A stretch of DNA of 64,000 nucleotides from assembly GCF_049478495.1 (NCBI RefSeq), contig NZ_CP168083.1, positions 1,240,001 to 1,304,000 of the forward strand, given 5' to 3'. The notes beneath the pieces were generated by a model, which worked only from the letters and a program-made list of their open reading frames with translations, did not search any database and was not told the origin of the DNA. This stretch comes from P36-A1 sp049478495. GTDB lineage: Bacteria; Bacillota_I; Bacilli_A; JAJDGJ01. This document shows positions 46,317 to 53,931 of the stretch, in pieces; within the stretch, counting starts at the first letter, position 1; every line of letters starts with the position of its first letter. The position numbers and the translations under genes were made by a program.

Positions 46317-46421
46317 TTACCGTATTGAAAAAACGCAATCACTATTCAAGTATGAGTGTGTGTTGCGGATGCGGCTAAATGTAGTTGTGATATTCATAAT
46401 GTTTATATTTGAGTATTTCAT
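46317..46421 (-). CDS. Leader peptide 1 (Arg codons) of an internal attenuator
   Basis: A 34-aa ORF from ATG 46421, 10 bases after GAAAGGT with a strong AAAGGTGG site, to TAA 46317. It contains SRIRN with two CGC codons at positions 17 and 19. It aligns without gaps to leader 2 from here to the shared DCVF, where leader 2 has four CGC in a row. A 1:2 hairpin (CGCAACAC with GTG-A-TTGCG) begins exactly at the second CGC. It sits between the ATPase gene and binding protein 1, so it should modulate read-through into the last gene of the operon according to arginyl-tRNA supply. No protein function is expected. Confidence 0.7.
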   Translation of the reverse strand: MKYSNINIMNITTTFSRIRNTHSYLNSDCVFSIR

Positions 46422-46463
46422 GGGATTAGCCACCTTTCATTTAAGTTAATATTTGAGTTAGAT

Positions 46464-47183
46464 TTATAATATTTTATCTAGGAATTCTTTAGCTCTATCT
46501 GTTTGTGGATTTTCAAAGAATTCTACTGGTTTAGTATCTTCTACTATTTTTCCACCTTCTAGAAATAATAGTCTTGTTCCTACTTCTTTTGCAAAGTTCA
46601 TTTCATGAGTTACAATTATCATTGTTTTATGTCCTGCTAATGATTTTATTACTTCTAATACTTCTCTTACCATTTCAGGATCTAATGCACTTGTTGGTTC
46701 ATCAAATAACATTACATCTGGATTCATTGCTAAAGCTCTTGCTATTGCAACCCTTTGCTTTTGTCCACCAGATAAACTTGCAGGAAATGCTTCTGCTTTT
46801 TCTGTTAGTCCAACACTTGCAAGTAATTCCATTGCTGTTTTATCGGCAACTTCTTTTGACTCTTTTTTTAAAAGCATTGGAGCAAGGGTAATATTTTCCA
46901 TTACAGTTTTATGAGGAAATAAATTAAACTGTTGAAACACCATTCCTATATTTTCTCTTGCTTTGTTAATATCTGTATTTTTAGCTTCTAAATTAATTCC
47001 ATCAACAATTACTTCTCCACCATCAATTGTTTCTAATGAATTAATACATCTTAAAAATGTTGATTTACCACCACCTGATGGTCCGATAACAACTACTACT
47101 TCTTTGTCTTTTATATTTGTAGTTATATCATCTAATACTATATTGTCACCAAATTTTTTTGTTAAGTTGTTTATATTAATCAT
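46464..47183 (-). CDS. Amino-acid ABC transporter ATP-binding protein
   Basis: A 239-aa polar amino-acid type ATPase: Walker A GPSGGGKSTFLR, Q-loop GMVFQQFNLFPHKTV, signature LSGGQKQRVAIARAL, Walker B VMLFDEPTSALDPEM, and H-loop VTHEM. It energises uptake with the permease, whose stop overlaps this start by 8 bases. The GlnQ/ArtP-like class does not itself reveal the substrate. Confidence 0.95.
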   Translation of the reverse strand: MININNLTKKFGDNIVLDDITTNIKDKEVVVVIGPSGGGKSTFLRCINSLETIDGGEVIVDGINLEAKNTDINKARENIGMVFQQFNLFPHKTVMENITLAPMLLKKESKEVADKTAMELLASVGLTEKAEAFPASLSGGQKQRVAIARALAMNPDVMLFDEPTSALDPEMVREVLEVIKSLAGHKTMIIVTHEMNFAKEVGTRLLFLEGGKIVEDTKPVEFFENPQTDRAKEFLDKIL

Positions 47184-47874
47184 TTTGTAATTTCCTTTCC
47201 CAAATGCTTACTAATTTAGTTAATGAGAATACTACAATAAAGTAGATTATTGCAGCTACAAATAGTGGCGCAAATGGATTGTAAGTAATATTTCTAAGTT
47301 GGTTTGCATAGAACATTAAATCTTTAGCTCCTACTATTGAAATAATTGCTGATTCTTTAATTACTGTTGTAAATTCATTTCCTAATGCTGGTAAGATATT
47401 TTTAATTGCTTGTGGTACTATAATTTTTGCTAATGTTTGTTTATAATTTAATCCTAATGATCTTGCAGCTTCAAATTGTCCTTTATCAACAGACATAATA
47501 CCTGCTCTGAATATTTCTGCTACATATGCTCCTGAGTTAAGTCCTACTGCTACTATACCAGCTAGTAGACCTGACATTTGAATACTAATATTAAAATCTT
47601 GAGCAATAAATGGTGTTACATAATAAATTAAATAAAGTTGAATAAGTAATGGTGTACTTCTAATAAAGTTAATATAAACTGTACATAATCCTCTTACAAA
47701 TTTGTTTCCTATAATTTTTCCTATTGCTAGTAACATCCCTATAACAATACCGATAAGTACTCCTATAAAGGCTACTAAAATTGTGAATCCTGTTCCTGAT
47801 ATAAATCCTCCAACAATAGATGGATTTTTCAGAAATGAGAAATCTAACATTATACTAATATTACTTAAATACAC
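47176..47874 (-). CDS. Amino-acid ABC transporter permease
   Basis: A HisM/GlnP-type permease with five spans and the EAA loop EAARSLGLNYKQTLAKIIVPQA. The open frame extends to GTG 47886; GTG 47874 is better placed, 5 bases after GGGAG, giving 232 aa. A later ATG at 47850 has no ribosome site. It likely forms a homodimer, as no second permease gene is present. It serves both binding proteins of the operon. Confidence 0.93.
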   Translation of the reverse strand: MYLSNISIMLDFSFLKNPSIVGGFISGTGFTILVAFIGVLIGIVIGMLLAIGKIIGNKFVRGLCTVYINFIRSTPLLIQLYLIYYVTPFIAQDFNISIQMSGLLAGIVAVGLNSGAYVAEIFRAGIMSVDKGQFEAARSLGLNYKQTLAKIIVPQAIKNILPALGNEFTTVIKESAIISIVGAKDLMFYANQLRNITYNPFAPLFVAAIIYFIVVFSLTKLVSIWERKLQND

Positions 47875-47904
47875 AATGACTCCCACACTTTCTTTTTTAT
47901 TTTA

Positions 47905-48729
47905 TTAGCTTACTTTATTATTTTCTGCTAATTTTTGATTCTTAATAAACATTTTATCTAATTCACCAGAATCTTTTAAGTTTTTGATAATTTTGTTTAG
48001 TTCTGTTTTTAAATCATCATTACCTTTTTTAATTCCAATTGCTGCTCCATCTTTAAGTAGTTTTTCATCTACACCTTCAATTTTAGCATATGCTAAATTA
48101 CTGTTTTGAGCTACTATGTTTTTTGCACTAACTTCTGCTATGAATAAAGCATCTGATTGATTAGATAAGATATTTGCAATTGTATCTGTTACTGATGGTA
48201 ATTGATTAACTGTTGCACCTTCTACAGCACTAGCTGCATCTACTTGTGTAGTACCACTTTGAACAACAATTTTTTTACCTTTTAAGTTTGCTGCAGTTTT
48301 TACTTCATCAATTTTATCTTTTGGTGCAACTACTACAGTTTCAGAATCATAATAATCATCTGAGAAATCAATGCTTTTTTGTCTTTCTTCAGTATTTACC
48401 ATACCAGCTAAAACAATATCAAATTTGTCTGTCATTAATGATGGTACTAAAGCATCAAAGTCTGTGTCAACCCATTCAACTTTAACACCTAATTCTTTTG
48501 CTACTGCATTTGCTATGTCTACATCATAACCAGCAAGTTCTTTTTTACCATCTTCTGTTAAATAAAATTCATAAGGTGGATAACCAGAATTAGTTCCAAT
48601 TTTAATTACTCCTGCTTCTTTAATTTTTGCTACTTTATCTGTTGTTGTAGTGCTAGAAGAACAACCTGTTACAAATAAAGTTAGTAATGCAAATACCATT
48701 GCTAGTTTTGTGAAATTCATCTTTTTCAT
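47905..48729 (-). CDS. Amino-acid ABC transporter substrate-binding lipoprotein 2
   Basis: A 274-aa family 3 binding protein with lipobox LFVTGCSSS, starting at ATG 48729, 7 bases after AGAGGT. It shares the IKIGTNSGYPPYEFYLTEDGKKELAGYDVD and DFDALVPSLMTDKFDIVLAGM regions with binding protein 1 at very high identity. First structural gene of the operon (binding protein 2, permease, ATPase, binding protein 1), preceded by the Arg-rich leader and terminator. Duplication of the binding gene together with its leader is evident. Confidence 0.92.
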   Translation of the reverse strand: MKKMNFTKLAMVFALLTLFVTGCSSSTTTTDKVAKIKEAGVIKIGTNSGYPPYEFYLTEDGKKELAGYDVDIANAVAKELGVKVEWVDTDFDALVPSLMTDKFDIVLAGMVNTEERQKSIDFSDDYYDSETVVVAPKDKIDEVKTAANLKGKKIVVQSGTTQVDAASAVEGATVNQLPSVTDTIANILSNQSDALFIAEVSAKNIVAQNSNLAYAKIEGVDEKLLKDGAAIGIKKGNDDLKTELNKIIKNLKDSGELDKMFIKNQKLAENNKVS

Positions 48730-48778
48730 AATCAATACCTCTTTCTTTTTTTATTAAATTCAGTTTTTTAAACAAAAA

Positions 48779-48806
48779 AATCGCTATTCTAGATTGAATA
48801 GCGATT
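48779..48806 (-). terminator. Attenuator terminator in leader 2
   Basis: Segment 3 AATCGCTATTC (48806-48796), loop AATCTA, segment 4 GAATAGCGATT (48789-48779), then TTTTTTTG: a perfect 11-bp stem and T-run on the minus strand, about 50 bases before binding protein 2. Segment 3 can alternatively pair with GAATAGAGATT (48870-48860) with one mismatch. Confidence 0.85.
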
Positions 48807-48836
48807 TATAGTTTAAGTCTTATTTTCTACACTTTT

Positions 48837-48938
48837 TTATCTTCGTGCACAAAAGACGCAATCTCTATTCGTTATTGAATATCTATTGCGGCGGCGGCGG
48901 ATTACTGTATTAATTTTAACTGTTGTATTATTAATCAT
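48837..48938 (-). CDS. Leader peptide 2 with four consecutive CGC arginine codons
   Basis: A 33-aa ORF read MINNTTVKINTVI, then RRRR (all CGC), then NRYSITNRDCVFCARR and TAA. ATG 48938 lies 12 bases after GAAAGGT and 7 after a GGTG; an in-frame ATG at 48950 is too close to the ribosome site. Eight of the last 20 codons are Arg. CGC is a minor codon in such AT-rich DNA, so a run of four stands out. The last CGC starts hairpin segment 1 (48890-48877), which pairs with segment 2 (48870-48857). The ORF ends 30 bases before the terminator, the spacing also seen in leader 1. I interpret it as a cis-acting arginine-sensing leader, not a functional peptide. Confidence 0.75.
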   Translation of the reverse strand: MINNTTVKINTVIRRRRNRYSITNRDCVFCARR

Positions 48939-48978
48939 TTCATTCACCATACCTTTCTTTTTGTTTAAGATTGATGTT

Positions 48979-49007
48979 ATTCTATCATTAAAGAATATTA
49001 ATGTCTA
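48979..49007 (-). promoter_or_regulatory. Promoter of the leader 2 / amino-acid ABC operon
   Basis: Minus strand: -35 TAGACA (49007-49002), 17-base spacer, -10 TAGAAT (48984-48979). This is one mismatch from consensus in each box, about 30 bases upstream of the leader ORF ribosome site. Confidence 0.75.
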
Positions 49008-49296
49008 CTACTTTTGTTATTTTTTCTTTGATTTGTGTTCTTTTTACAGTTTTATTTCATTATTTTATTGAATTTATCGCTATTTTAACTCACTTATAAT
49101 TATAGCTAAAATAAACAGAAATTATTTAGATTATGCTTTTGTTTTTATTCTAACTATTATTGTTATTATATTAGTTGTTTTTTATTATTATTTTAGATCT
49201 ACTCAAATGAGTAATATCATTGTGACTACACTTTTTTACATAATTCAAGGTAGCAAAATAGCTACCTTGTTGTTTTTATTTCTTCTATTAATCTTT
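49008..49296. other. Intergenic region between the ABC operon and the PAP2 gene
   Basis: No credible gene. It contains a 9-bp hairpin CAAGGTAGC-AAAATA-GCTACCTTG at 49246-49269 just beyond the PAP2 stop. The hairpin is followed by a T-rich run on the plus strand but not on the minus strand, so it is a doubtful terminator for the PAP2 gene. Confidence 0.45.
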
Positions 49297-49815
49297 TTAG
49301 ATTTTAACTGTATATCTTTTTAATATTTTCAAATAAATAATTGCAAATATTACTCCTAATGCTGAACCTACTAAGACATCGCTAAAATAATGTACTCCAA
49401 CATATACTCTTGAAAGTGAAATCATAGTTGCTAATATATATAATGGTATTTTGTATTTAGGAAAGTAATAACTAAGTATTGTTGCCATTAAAAATGAACT
49501 TAATGAATGTCCTGATGGCATAGAACTACCATGTGGTGGCATAATTAGTGGTACAAACTTTTCATATTGGATAAAAGGTCTTTTTCTTTCAATGATTGTT
49601 TTTAGTCCATACTCATTGAATAGTGAAAGTACTATAGGAATTATATTTAAGTAAATAATACTTTTTACATTTAGTTTCTTAGTTTTAATTAAGAGTACTA
49701 ATGTTATGATTATCCAGATAAGCATTAGATTTCCTGAATAAGTAATTATTTTAAAAATTGGATCACTGAAAGCATTATGCATTCCATAGATCCAATTCGT
49801 TATTTGATAATCCAT
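49297..49815 (-). CDS. PAP2-family membrane phosphatase
   Basis: A 172-aa protein with five spans and the three PAP2 motifs: KTIIERKRP, PSGHSLSS and SRVYVGVHYFSDVLVG. It probably dephosphorylates undecaprenyl pyrophosphate or phosphatidic-type lipids outside the membrane. It ends the histidine kinase transcription unit (1-base gap). Confidence 0.9.
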   Translation of the reverse strand: MDYQITNWIYGMHNAFSDPIFKIITYSGNLMLIWIIITLVLLIKTKKLNVKSIIYLNIIPIVLSLFNEYGLKTIIERKRPFIQYEKFVPLIMPPHGSSMPSGHSLSSFLMATILSYYFPKYKIPLYILATMISLSRVYVGVHYFSDVLVGSALGVIFAIIYLKILKRYTVKI

Positions 49816-49816
49816 A

Positions 49817-50911
49817 CTATTTTTTATCCCTTAAATATATTATAAACTCAGTACCTTTATTAACTTCTGAAGATACTTCTATTGTTCCACCTAAAGATTC
49901 AACAATCTCTTTTACAATACTAAGTCCTAATCCACTACCACCAGTTTCTCTTGAACGTGATTTATCAACACGATAAAATCTATTGAAGATATTTTTAATG
50001 TCTTCAAATTCAATACCAATACCTGTGTCTTTAACACTAAATCTCAATAAATCATTTTCTTCTTGAGCACTTACTGTAATAAGTCCTTCATCAGTATATT
50101 TATAGGCATTTTCAATTAAATTAATTAGTATTTGTCTAACTAATTCTTGATCTTGTCTTATAGGTTTATTCAGCTCATTATTTAATTCGATATTTATATT
50201 TTTTGGTTCTTGATTATCAACATGATAATTTTGGTAGAATAATTTTATATCTTTAAACATATCTTCTAATGAGAAAGTAGTATAAATTGGTAATCTTTCA
50301 TTATTAGAAGTTAAGTCTGCAATTATTCCCTTTAATCTAGAATTTTCTTTGGCAATTACATTTATAAAATCCATTTGTTTTTGCTTGTCAGTTACTTTAC
50401 CATCTAGTAACAATTCACATATACCTTGTATTGCTGCAATTGGTGTTTTTAGTTCATGTGATGCATTTTGTAAAAAGCTTTGTTGCAGTTCTTGTGATTC
50501 TTTTATATATGTTATGTTAGTAAAGTTAATAAACGCTCCGTTTAGAATTGCTGATTTAAATTTAGAAATAGAAACAAAGAAAAAATTTTCGTTAACTTTT
50601 ATTTCTGTTTCCATATGTATGCTATTTGATTTTGTAAAAACACTTATAAAATCAAAATCAGCAGGTAAACAATCAAAATCATCGATGCCTAGTTCTGTTA
50701 ATGCTGCTGCATTGTAAGATTGAACTATTCCATTAACATCGACTATCATAGTTGGTTGTGAGTTACTTTCAAGTAGTACTTCAAATAGATTATTATAAGT
50801 TTTTCTATTTTCTTCACTGCGTTTTTTAACCTCATAATTGAACTTAATGCGGCGACCATAGGTAACTATGAATATCGCCGCAACTATAAGTACTATATTT
50901 ATTAGAAATAA
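49817..50911 (-). CDS. PhoR-like sensor histidine kinase (start unclear)
   Basis: A frame open from just after a TAG at about 50947. It encodes one N-terminal span (SLFLINIVLIVAAIFIVTYG), a PAS-like segment, the H-box NASHELKTPIAAIQG, N-box NLIENAYKYTDEG, G1 DTGIGIEF and G2 GSGLGLSIVKEI. There is no ATG, GTG or TTG in frame before 50749, which would remove the membrane span and has no ribosome site. An ATA codon at about 50945 lies 6 bases after AGAGGTG, suggesting a non-canonical start overlapping the response-regulator gene. Coordinates here mark the recognisable span onward. Partner: the regulator at 50925-51608. Confidence 0.85.
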   Translation of the reverse strand, partial: LFLINIVLIVAAIFIVTYGRRIKFNYEVKKRSEENRKTYNNLFEVLLESNSQPTMIVDVNGIVQSYNAAALTELGIDDFDCLPADFDFISVFTKSNSIHMETEIKVNENFFFVSISKFKSAILNGAFINFTNITYIKESQELQQSFLQNASHELKTPIAAIQGICELLLDGKVTDKQKQMDFINVIAKENSRLKGIIADLTSNNERLPIYTTFSLEDMFKDIKLFYQNYHVDNQEPKNINIELNNELNKPIRQDQELVRQILINLIENAYKYTDEGLITVSAQEENDLLRFSVKDTGIGIEFEDIKNIFNRFYRVDKSRSRETGGSGLGLSIVKEIVESLGGTIEVSSEVNKGTEFIIYLRDKK

Positions 50912-50924
50912 TGAAGGCCTAACG

Positions 50925-51608
50925 CTACTTGCTAACGAATATATAACCTACACCTCTTTTACTTTCTATTTCATCTAATATATCTAATTTCTTTTTAATT
51001 GAGTGAATATAAACATCGATAACACGGTTTTCACTCTCATAATTATAAGACCAGATATGTTGCATGATTTGCTCACGACTTACTACCTTATTCTTATTTT
51101 CTACTAAGTATATGAATAAATCATATTCTAATTTAGTTAACTCAACTAAGCTACCATCTAAATACACATCTCTTTTTGGATAGTCAACACTTAATCTAGG
51201 AGTAACTTGAACTATTTGTTCTGTTTCATCAGTGTTTTCAACATCTCTTAAAAGTCCTCTTATACGAGCACTTAATTCTCTTGGAGAAAATGGTTTTGTT
51301 ACATAGTCATTAGCACCTGCTTCTAACCCTTTAACAATATCCATTTCATCCGAGCGGGCAGTTAATAAAATAATACGTATTTTTTTATTAAACTCTCTAA
51401 CCTTTTGGATAATTTCTACACCTGATAAGCTTGGTAACATCCAGTCCACAATTGCTAAATCATATTGATTTTGTTTAATCATTTCTAAACCTTGTGCTCC
51501 ATCATCTGCTAGATCAACTTCGTGATTTTGTTGTTCTAAATCATATTCTAAAATTGTCTGTAAAGATTGTTCATCTTCGATTACTATAATTTTTGCCATT
51601 ACATCCAC
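50925..51608 (-). CDS. OmpR/PhoP-type response regulator
   Basis: A 227-aa protein. The receiver domain has acidic pocket IEDE, phospho-acceptor Asp in LAIVDWMLP and Lys in VTKPFSPRE. The C-terminal winged helix is of the OmpR type (LTKLEYDLFIYLVENKNKVVSREQIMQHIW, NRVIDVYIHSIKKKL, GVGYIF). ATG 51608 lies 6 bases after AAAGGAG. First gene of the regulator-kinase-PAP2 unit, resembling PhoP/PhoR. Confidence 0.93.
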   Translation of the reverse strand: MDVMAKIIVIEDEQSLQTILEYDLEQQNHEVDLADDGAQGLEMIKQNQYDLAIVDWMLPSLSGVEIIQKVREFNKKIRIILLTARSDEMDIVKGLEAGANDYVTKPFSPRELSARIRGLLRDVENTDETEQIVQVTPRLSVDYPKRDVYLDGSLVELTKLEYDLFIYLVENKNKVVSREQIMQHIWSYNYESENRVIDVYIHSIKKKLDILDEIESKRGVGYIFVSK

Positions 51609-51900
51609 GTCTCCTTTAACAATAGTTTACACAAATTAATATCATTATTATTATATCATTATTTAAGATAATAATCTAATAATGAATGATAACAAAACTA
51701 CTATTTGTTTCTATATTTATTTATTATACATTAAAACTAAGTCAATTCAAAAAATATGCGATAATTAAGTACTTTTTTTTGTATTTTACTATTTATTATC
51801 AAAATAATATAAATAATCTATCAATTTTGCGATAACTCATTATATATGATAAAATAAATATACTATAAAATTTAGAAAAATTAGTATTAGGAGGAATAAA
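51609..51900. other. Divergent promoter region between the response regulator and pspC-like genes
   Basis: 292 AT-rich bases with many candidate -10 sequences. It contains two repeats resembling TGCGATAA (near 51757 and 51827) in the same orientation upstream of the pspC-like gene. No gene is seen. Confidence 0.35.
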
Positions 51901-52095
51901 ATGGAAAAAAAATTATATAAGACAGCTTATGATAAAATGATTTCAGGTGTATGTAATGGATTATCAGAATATTTTGGAGTAGATGTTAGTTTGATTAGAA
52001 TTGCTTTTGCTTTAGCTGGAATAATAAGCTTTGGTGCAGCTATAATCTTTTATATTGCTTTAGTTATTATTTTACCAACTAAAAATTATCGTTAA
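51901..52095 (+). CDS. PspC-domain protein
   Basis: A 64-aa PspC/LiaY-like small membrane protein: KKLYKTAYDKMISGVCNGLSEYFGVDVSLIRIAFAL, then one span (ISFGAAIIFYIALVIILP). PspC domains sense or respond to membrane stress. It has an AGGAGG ribosome site and is closed by a terminator at 52094. Its neighbour is a two-component system on the opposite strand, plausibly envelope-related. Confidence 0.9.
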   Translation: MEKKLYKTAYDKMISGVCNGLSEYFGVDVSLIRIAFALAGIISFGAAIIFYIALVIILPTKNYR

Positions 52096-52116
52096 GCGCT
52101 TAAGGCGCTTTTTTAT
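52094..52116 (+). terminator. Terminator after the pspC-like gene
   Basis: AAGCGC-TTAA-GCGCTT with TTTTT; it overlaps the stop codon. Confidence 0.85.
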
Positions 52117-52264
52117 TTGCATAACCTTTTAATTTATCTTTTTGTACATATCTATTCATTAATTTTATTATTAATCTTATAAATACGAAATATATGTATA
52201 TTTCATATTTTTATTTTAAAAATAGTTTAGAATATAATTAAATATACTAAAAGGAGAGATAGTC

Positions 52265-52585
52265 ATGGAAGAAAATAAAAATGTAGAAGTAGATGTAGTT
52301 GAAGAAGTTATTGAAAATGGTAAAGTTAAAATAAATGAATCACATCAAAATGCTGTCTTTATTGATGATGGAAAAGATGATGTAATTGTTACAGGAATTG
52401 AACCTGAGATTGATGGAATTTCACATGAATCGGTTTTATCTAATTCAGCAAGTGAAGACAATGTTAATGCTTTTGATGATGATGAATGTCATCGTAATGT
52501 AACTTCAGCTACTGGTGTTACTGAAGAAGGACTTGGTGTTATTAAGGATGTTTTAAACTCTTTTAGAAAAGACCATAAAAAATAA
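52265..52585 (+). CDS. Acidic hypothetical protein
   Basis: A 106-aa, strongly acidic and probably disordered protein (VEVDVVEEVIENGKVKINES, then IDDGKDDVIVTGIEPEIDG) with a basic last ten residues (LNSFRKDHKK). It has no signal peptide, span or recognisable domain. It has an AAAGGAGAG ribosome site. Probably co-transcribed with the membrane protein that starts 5 bases after its stop. Function unknown. Confidence 0.6.
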   Translation: MEENKNVEVDVVEEVIENGKVKINESHQNAVFIDDGKDDVIVTGIEPEIDGISHESVLSNSASEDNVNAFDDDECHRNVTSATGVTEEGLGVIKDVLNSFRKDHKK

Positions 52586-52589
52586 TAAA

Positions 52590-53132
52590 GTGTCGAATAA
52601 AAACAAAGAAGACTATCTCAAGCAGTTAAGAATTTTGCTTGATGATACTAATATTCAAAATAAGTCACAAATTATTTTTAAAACTGAAAATGATATTAAT
52701 AGTTTTTGTCCTGATGATTGTACTTATGATTTTATCGTTTCTAAAATTGGATCTTGTGAAACGATTATTAGTAATTATTTAAAAACTAATATTGATTATA
52801 ACAATAAACAAAAGTTTGATCAGAGTTTTTTTGATAATACTAAAGATAAGAAGCCTACTACTAATTCTAAGCAATTTAGTGAAGGTCTTAATTCAAATCT
52901 ATTAAATAGTAATAATAGTATTCTAAAGCTAATAATTATTATCTTAGCTTTTATTGTTCTAGTAAGAGCTGTTTCTAATAGTTATATAATTAGAAGTTTT
53001 ATAACTAAATATGAATTCGGTACTATTATTAATGGACATGTATCGATCTTAGAAGTACTAAGTAATCTAAGTTTGGTTGTTATCTTTATAACATTTTTAG
53101 TAATTTTATATTTAATTGTCAAAAAAAAATAA
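52590..53132 (+). CDS. HAAS/DUF1700-like membrane protein
   Basis: A 180-aa protein starting with GTG. The first ~70 residues follow the HAAS pattern (NKEDYLKQLRILLDDTN...VSKIGSCETIISNYLKTN). A polar linker and two C-terminal spans (ILKLIIIILAFIVLVRAV and LSLVVIFITFLVILYLIV) follow. HAAS-domain proteins are usually paired with PadR-type regulators and act in envelope responses; no PadR gene is adjacent. Assignment is tentative. The original terminator of this gene is split by the following IS3 element. Confidence 0.5.
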   Translation: MSNKNKEDYLKQLRILLDDTNIQNKSQIIFKTENDINSFCPDDCTYDFIVSKIGSCETIISNYLKTNIDYNNKQKFDQSFFDNTKDKKPTTNSKQFSEGLNSNLLNSNNSILKLIIIILAFIVLVRAVSNSYIIRSFITKYEFGTIINGHVSILEVLSNLSLVVIFITFLVILYLIVKKK

Positions 53133-53220
53133 AAAAAAGAACAGCTATAATGATATGATACCTCTAAAGTGGACAGTGTAAAAAAACAAATTACACTAAA
53201 TATTTTGGAGGTGTTTTATT

Positions 53221-53931
53221 ATGGGAAGAAAAGCTAAATTCAGTTTTGAGATAAAGATGAAAACTGTATTAGACATAGTTGGTGGGGTCGAATCAGTTAG
53301 TAATGCTGCGTATAGATTAACTGTAAATGAATCCACTATAAGAAGATGGTTAAATAAATATATAAGCAATGGTGAACAAGCATTGATAACCAATAAATTT
53401 AATAAGTCTTATTCAACTGATTTGAAAAATTATGCAATTAATGATTATATTAATGGATTAGGTTCTTTAAATGATATCATCGGTAAATATAATATAAGCT
53501 CAATCAGTATTTTACAATCTTGGATTAATAAGTATAATAATCATATAGAAACAAAGGCTCATAAGCCTTTAGAAAGTAATGGTGTCTATATGAAAGACAA
53601 TAATAAATATACTTATGATCAAAAGTTAGCTATTGCAAAATATTGTATTGAAAATAGCTTAAATTATATCGATACTGCTAGTAAGTATAAAACTAGTTAT
53701 TCTAACGTTTACAATTGGACTAGAAAATATTTAAAGGATGGAGTTGATGGTTTAAAAGATAATCGTGGTCGCAAGAAAGATGATAGTGAATTAGATGAAA
53801 TTGAACTACTTCAGCGTGATAATTCAAGACTAAAAAGAGAATTGGAATTGAAAGAACTAGAGAATAAAATTCTAAAAAAGCTAGAAGAGAAAGAAAGGAG
53901 CGTGTTACTTTCACGCCGAAAAATGAAATAG
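53221..53931 (+). CDS. IS3 transposase OrfA (HTH)
   Basis: A 236-aa protein with repeated helix-turn-helix units (NAAYRLTVNESTIRRWLNKYISNGEQAL, then IDTASKYKTSYSNVYNWTRKYLKDGVDGL) and a C-terminal leucine-zipper-like helix (LLQRDNSRLKRELELKELENKIL). It has a GGAGGTG ribosome site. The slippery heptamer A-AAA-AAG at 53874-53880 is in phase for -1 frameshifting into OrfB. Confidence 0.85.
   Translation: MGRKAKFSFEIKMKTVLDIVGGVESVSNAAYRLTVNESTIRRWLNKYISNGEQALITNKFNKSYSTDLKNYAINDYINGLGSLNDIIGKYNISSISILQSWINKYNNHIETKAHKPLESNGVYMKDNNKYTYDQKLAIAKYCIENSLNYIDTASKYKTSYSNVYNWTRKYLKDGVDGLKDNRGRKKDDSELDEIELLQRDNSRLKRELELKELENKILKKLEEKERSVLLSRRKMK

Noticed and set aside
46260..48806. Lysine or other metabolite riboswitch ahead of the binding-protein genes
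   Set aside because: I see no lysine-riboswitch core or T-box motif. The conserved parts are a translatable ORF with Arg codons and the 1:2/2:3/3:4 segments.
48886..49071. Plus-strand ORF beginning MRRRRITVLILTVV with a predicted span
   Set aside because: It starts with TTG, has no ribosome site, and is the complement of the CGC run of leader 2. CGG/CGC repeats give Arg on both strands. The minus-strand leader has promoter, ribosome site and attenuator context.
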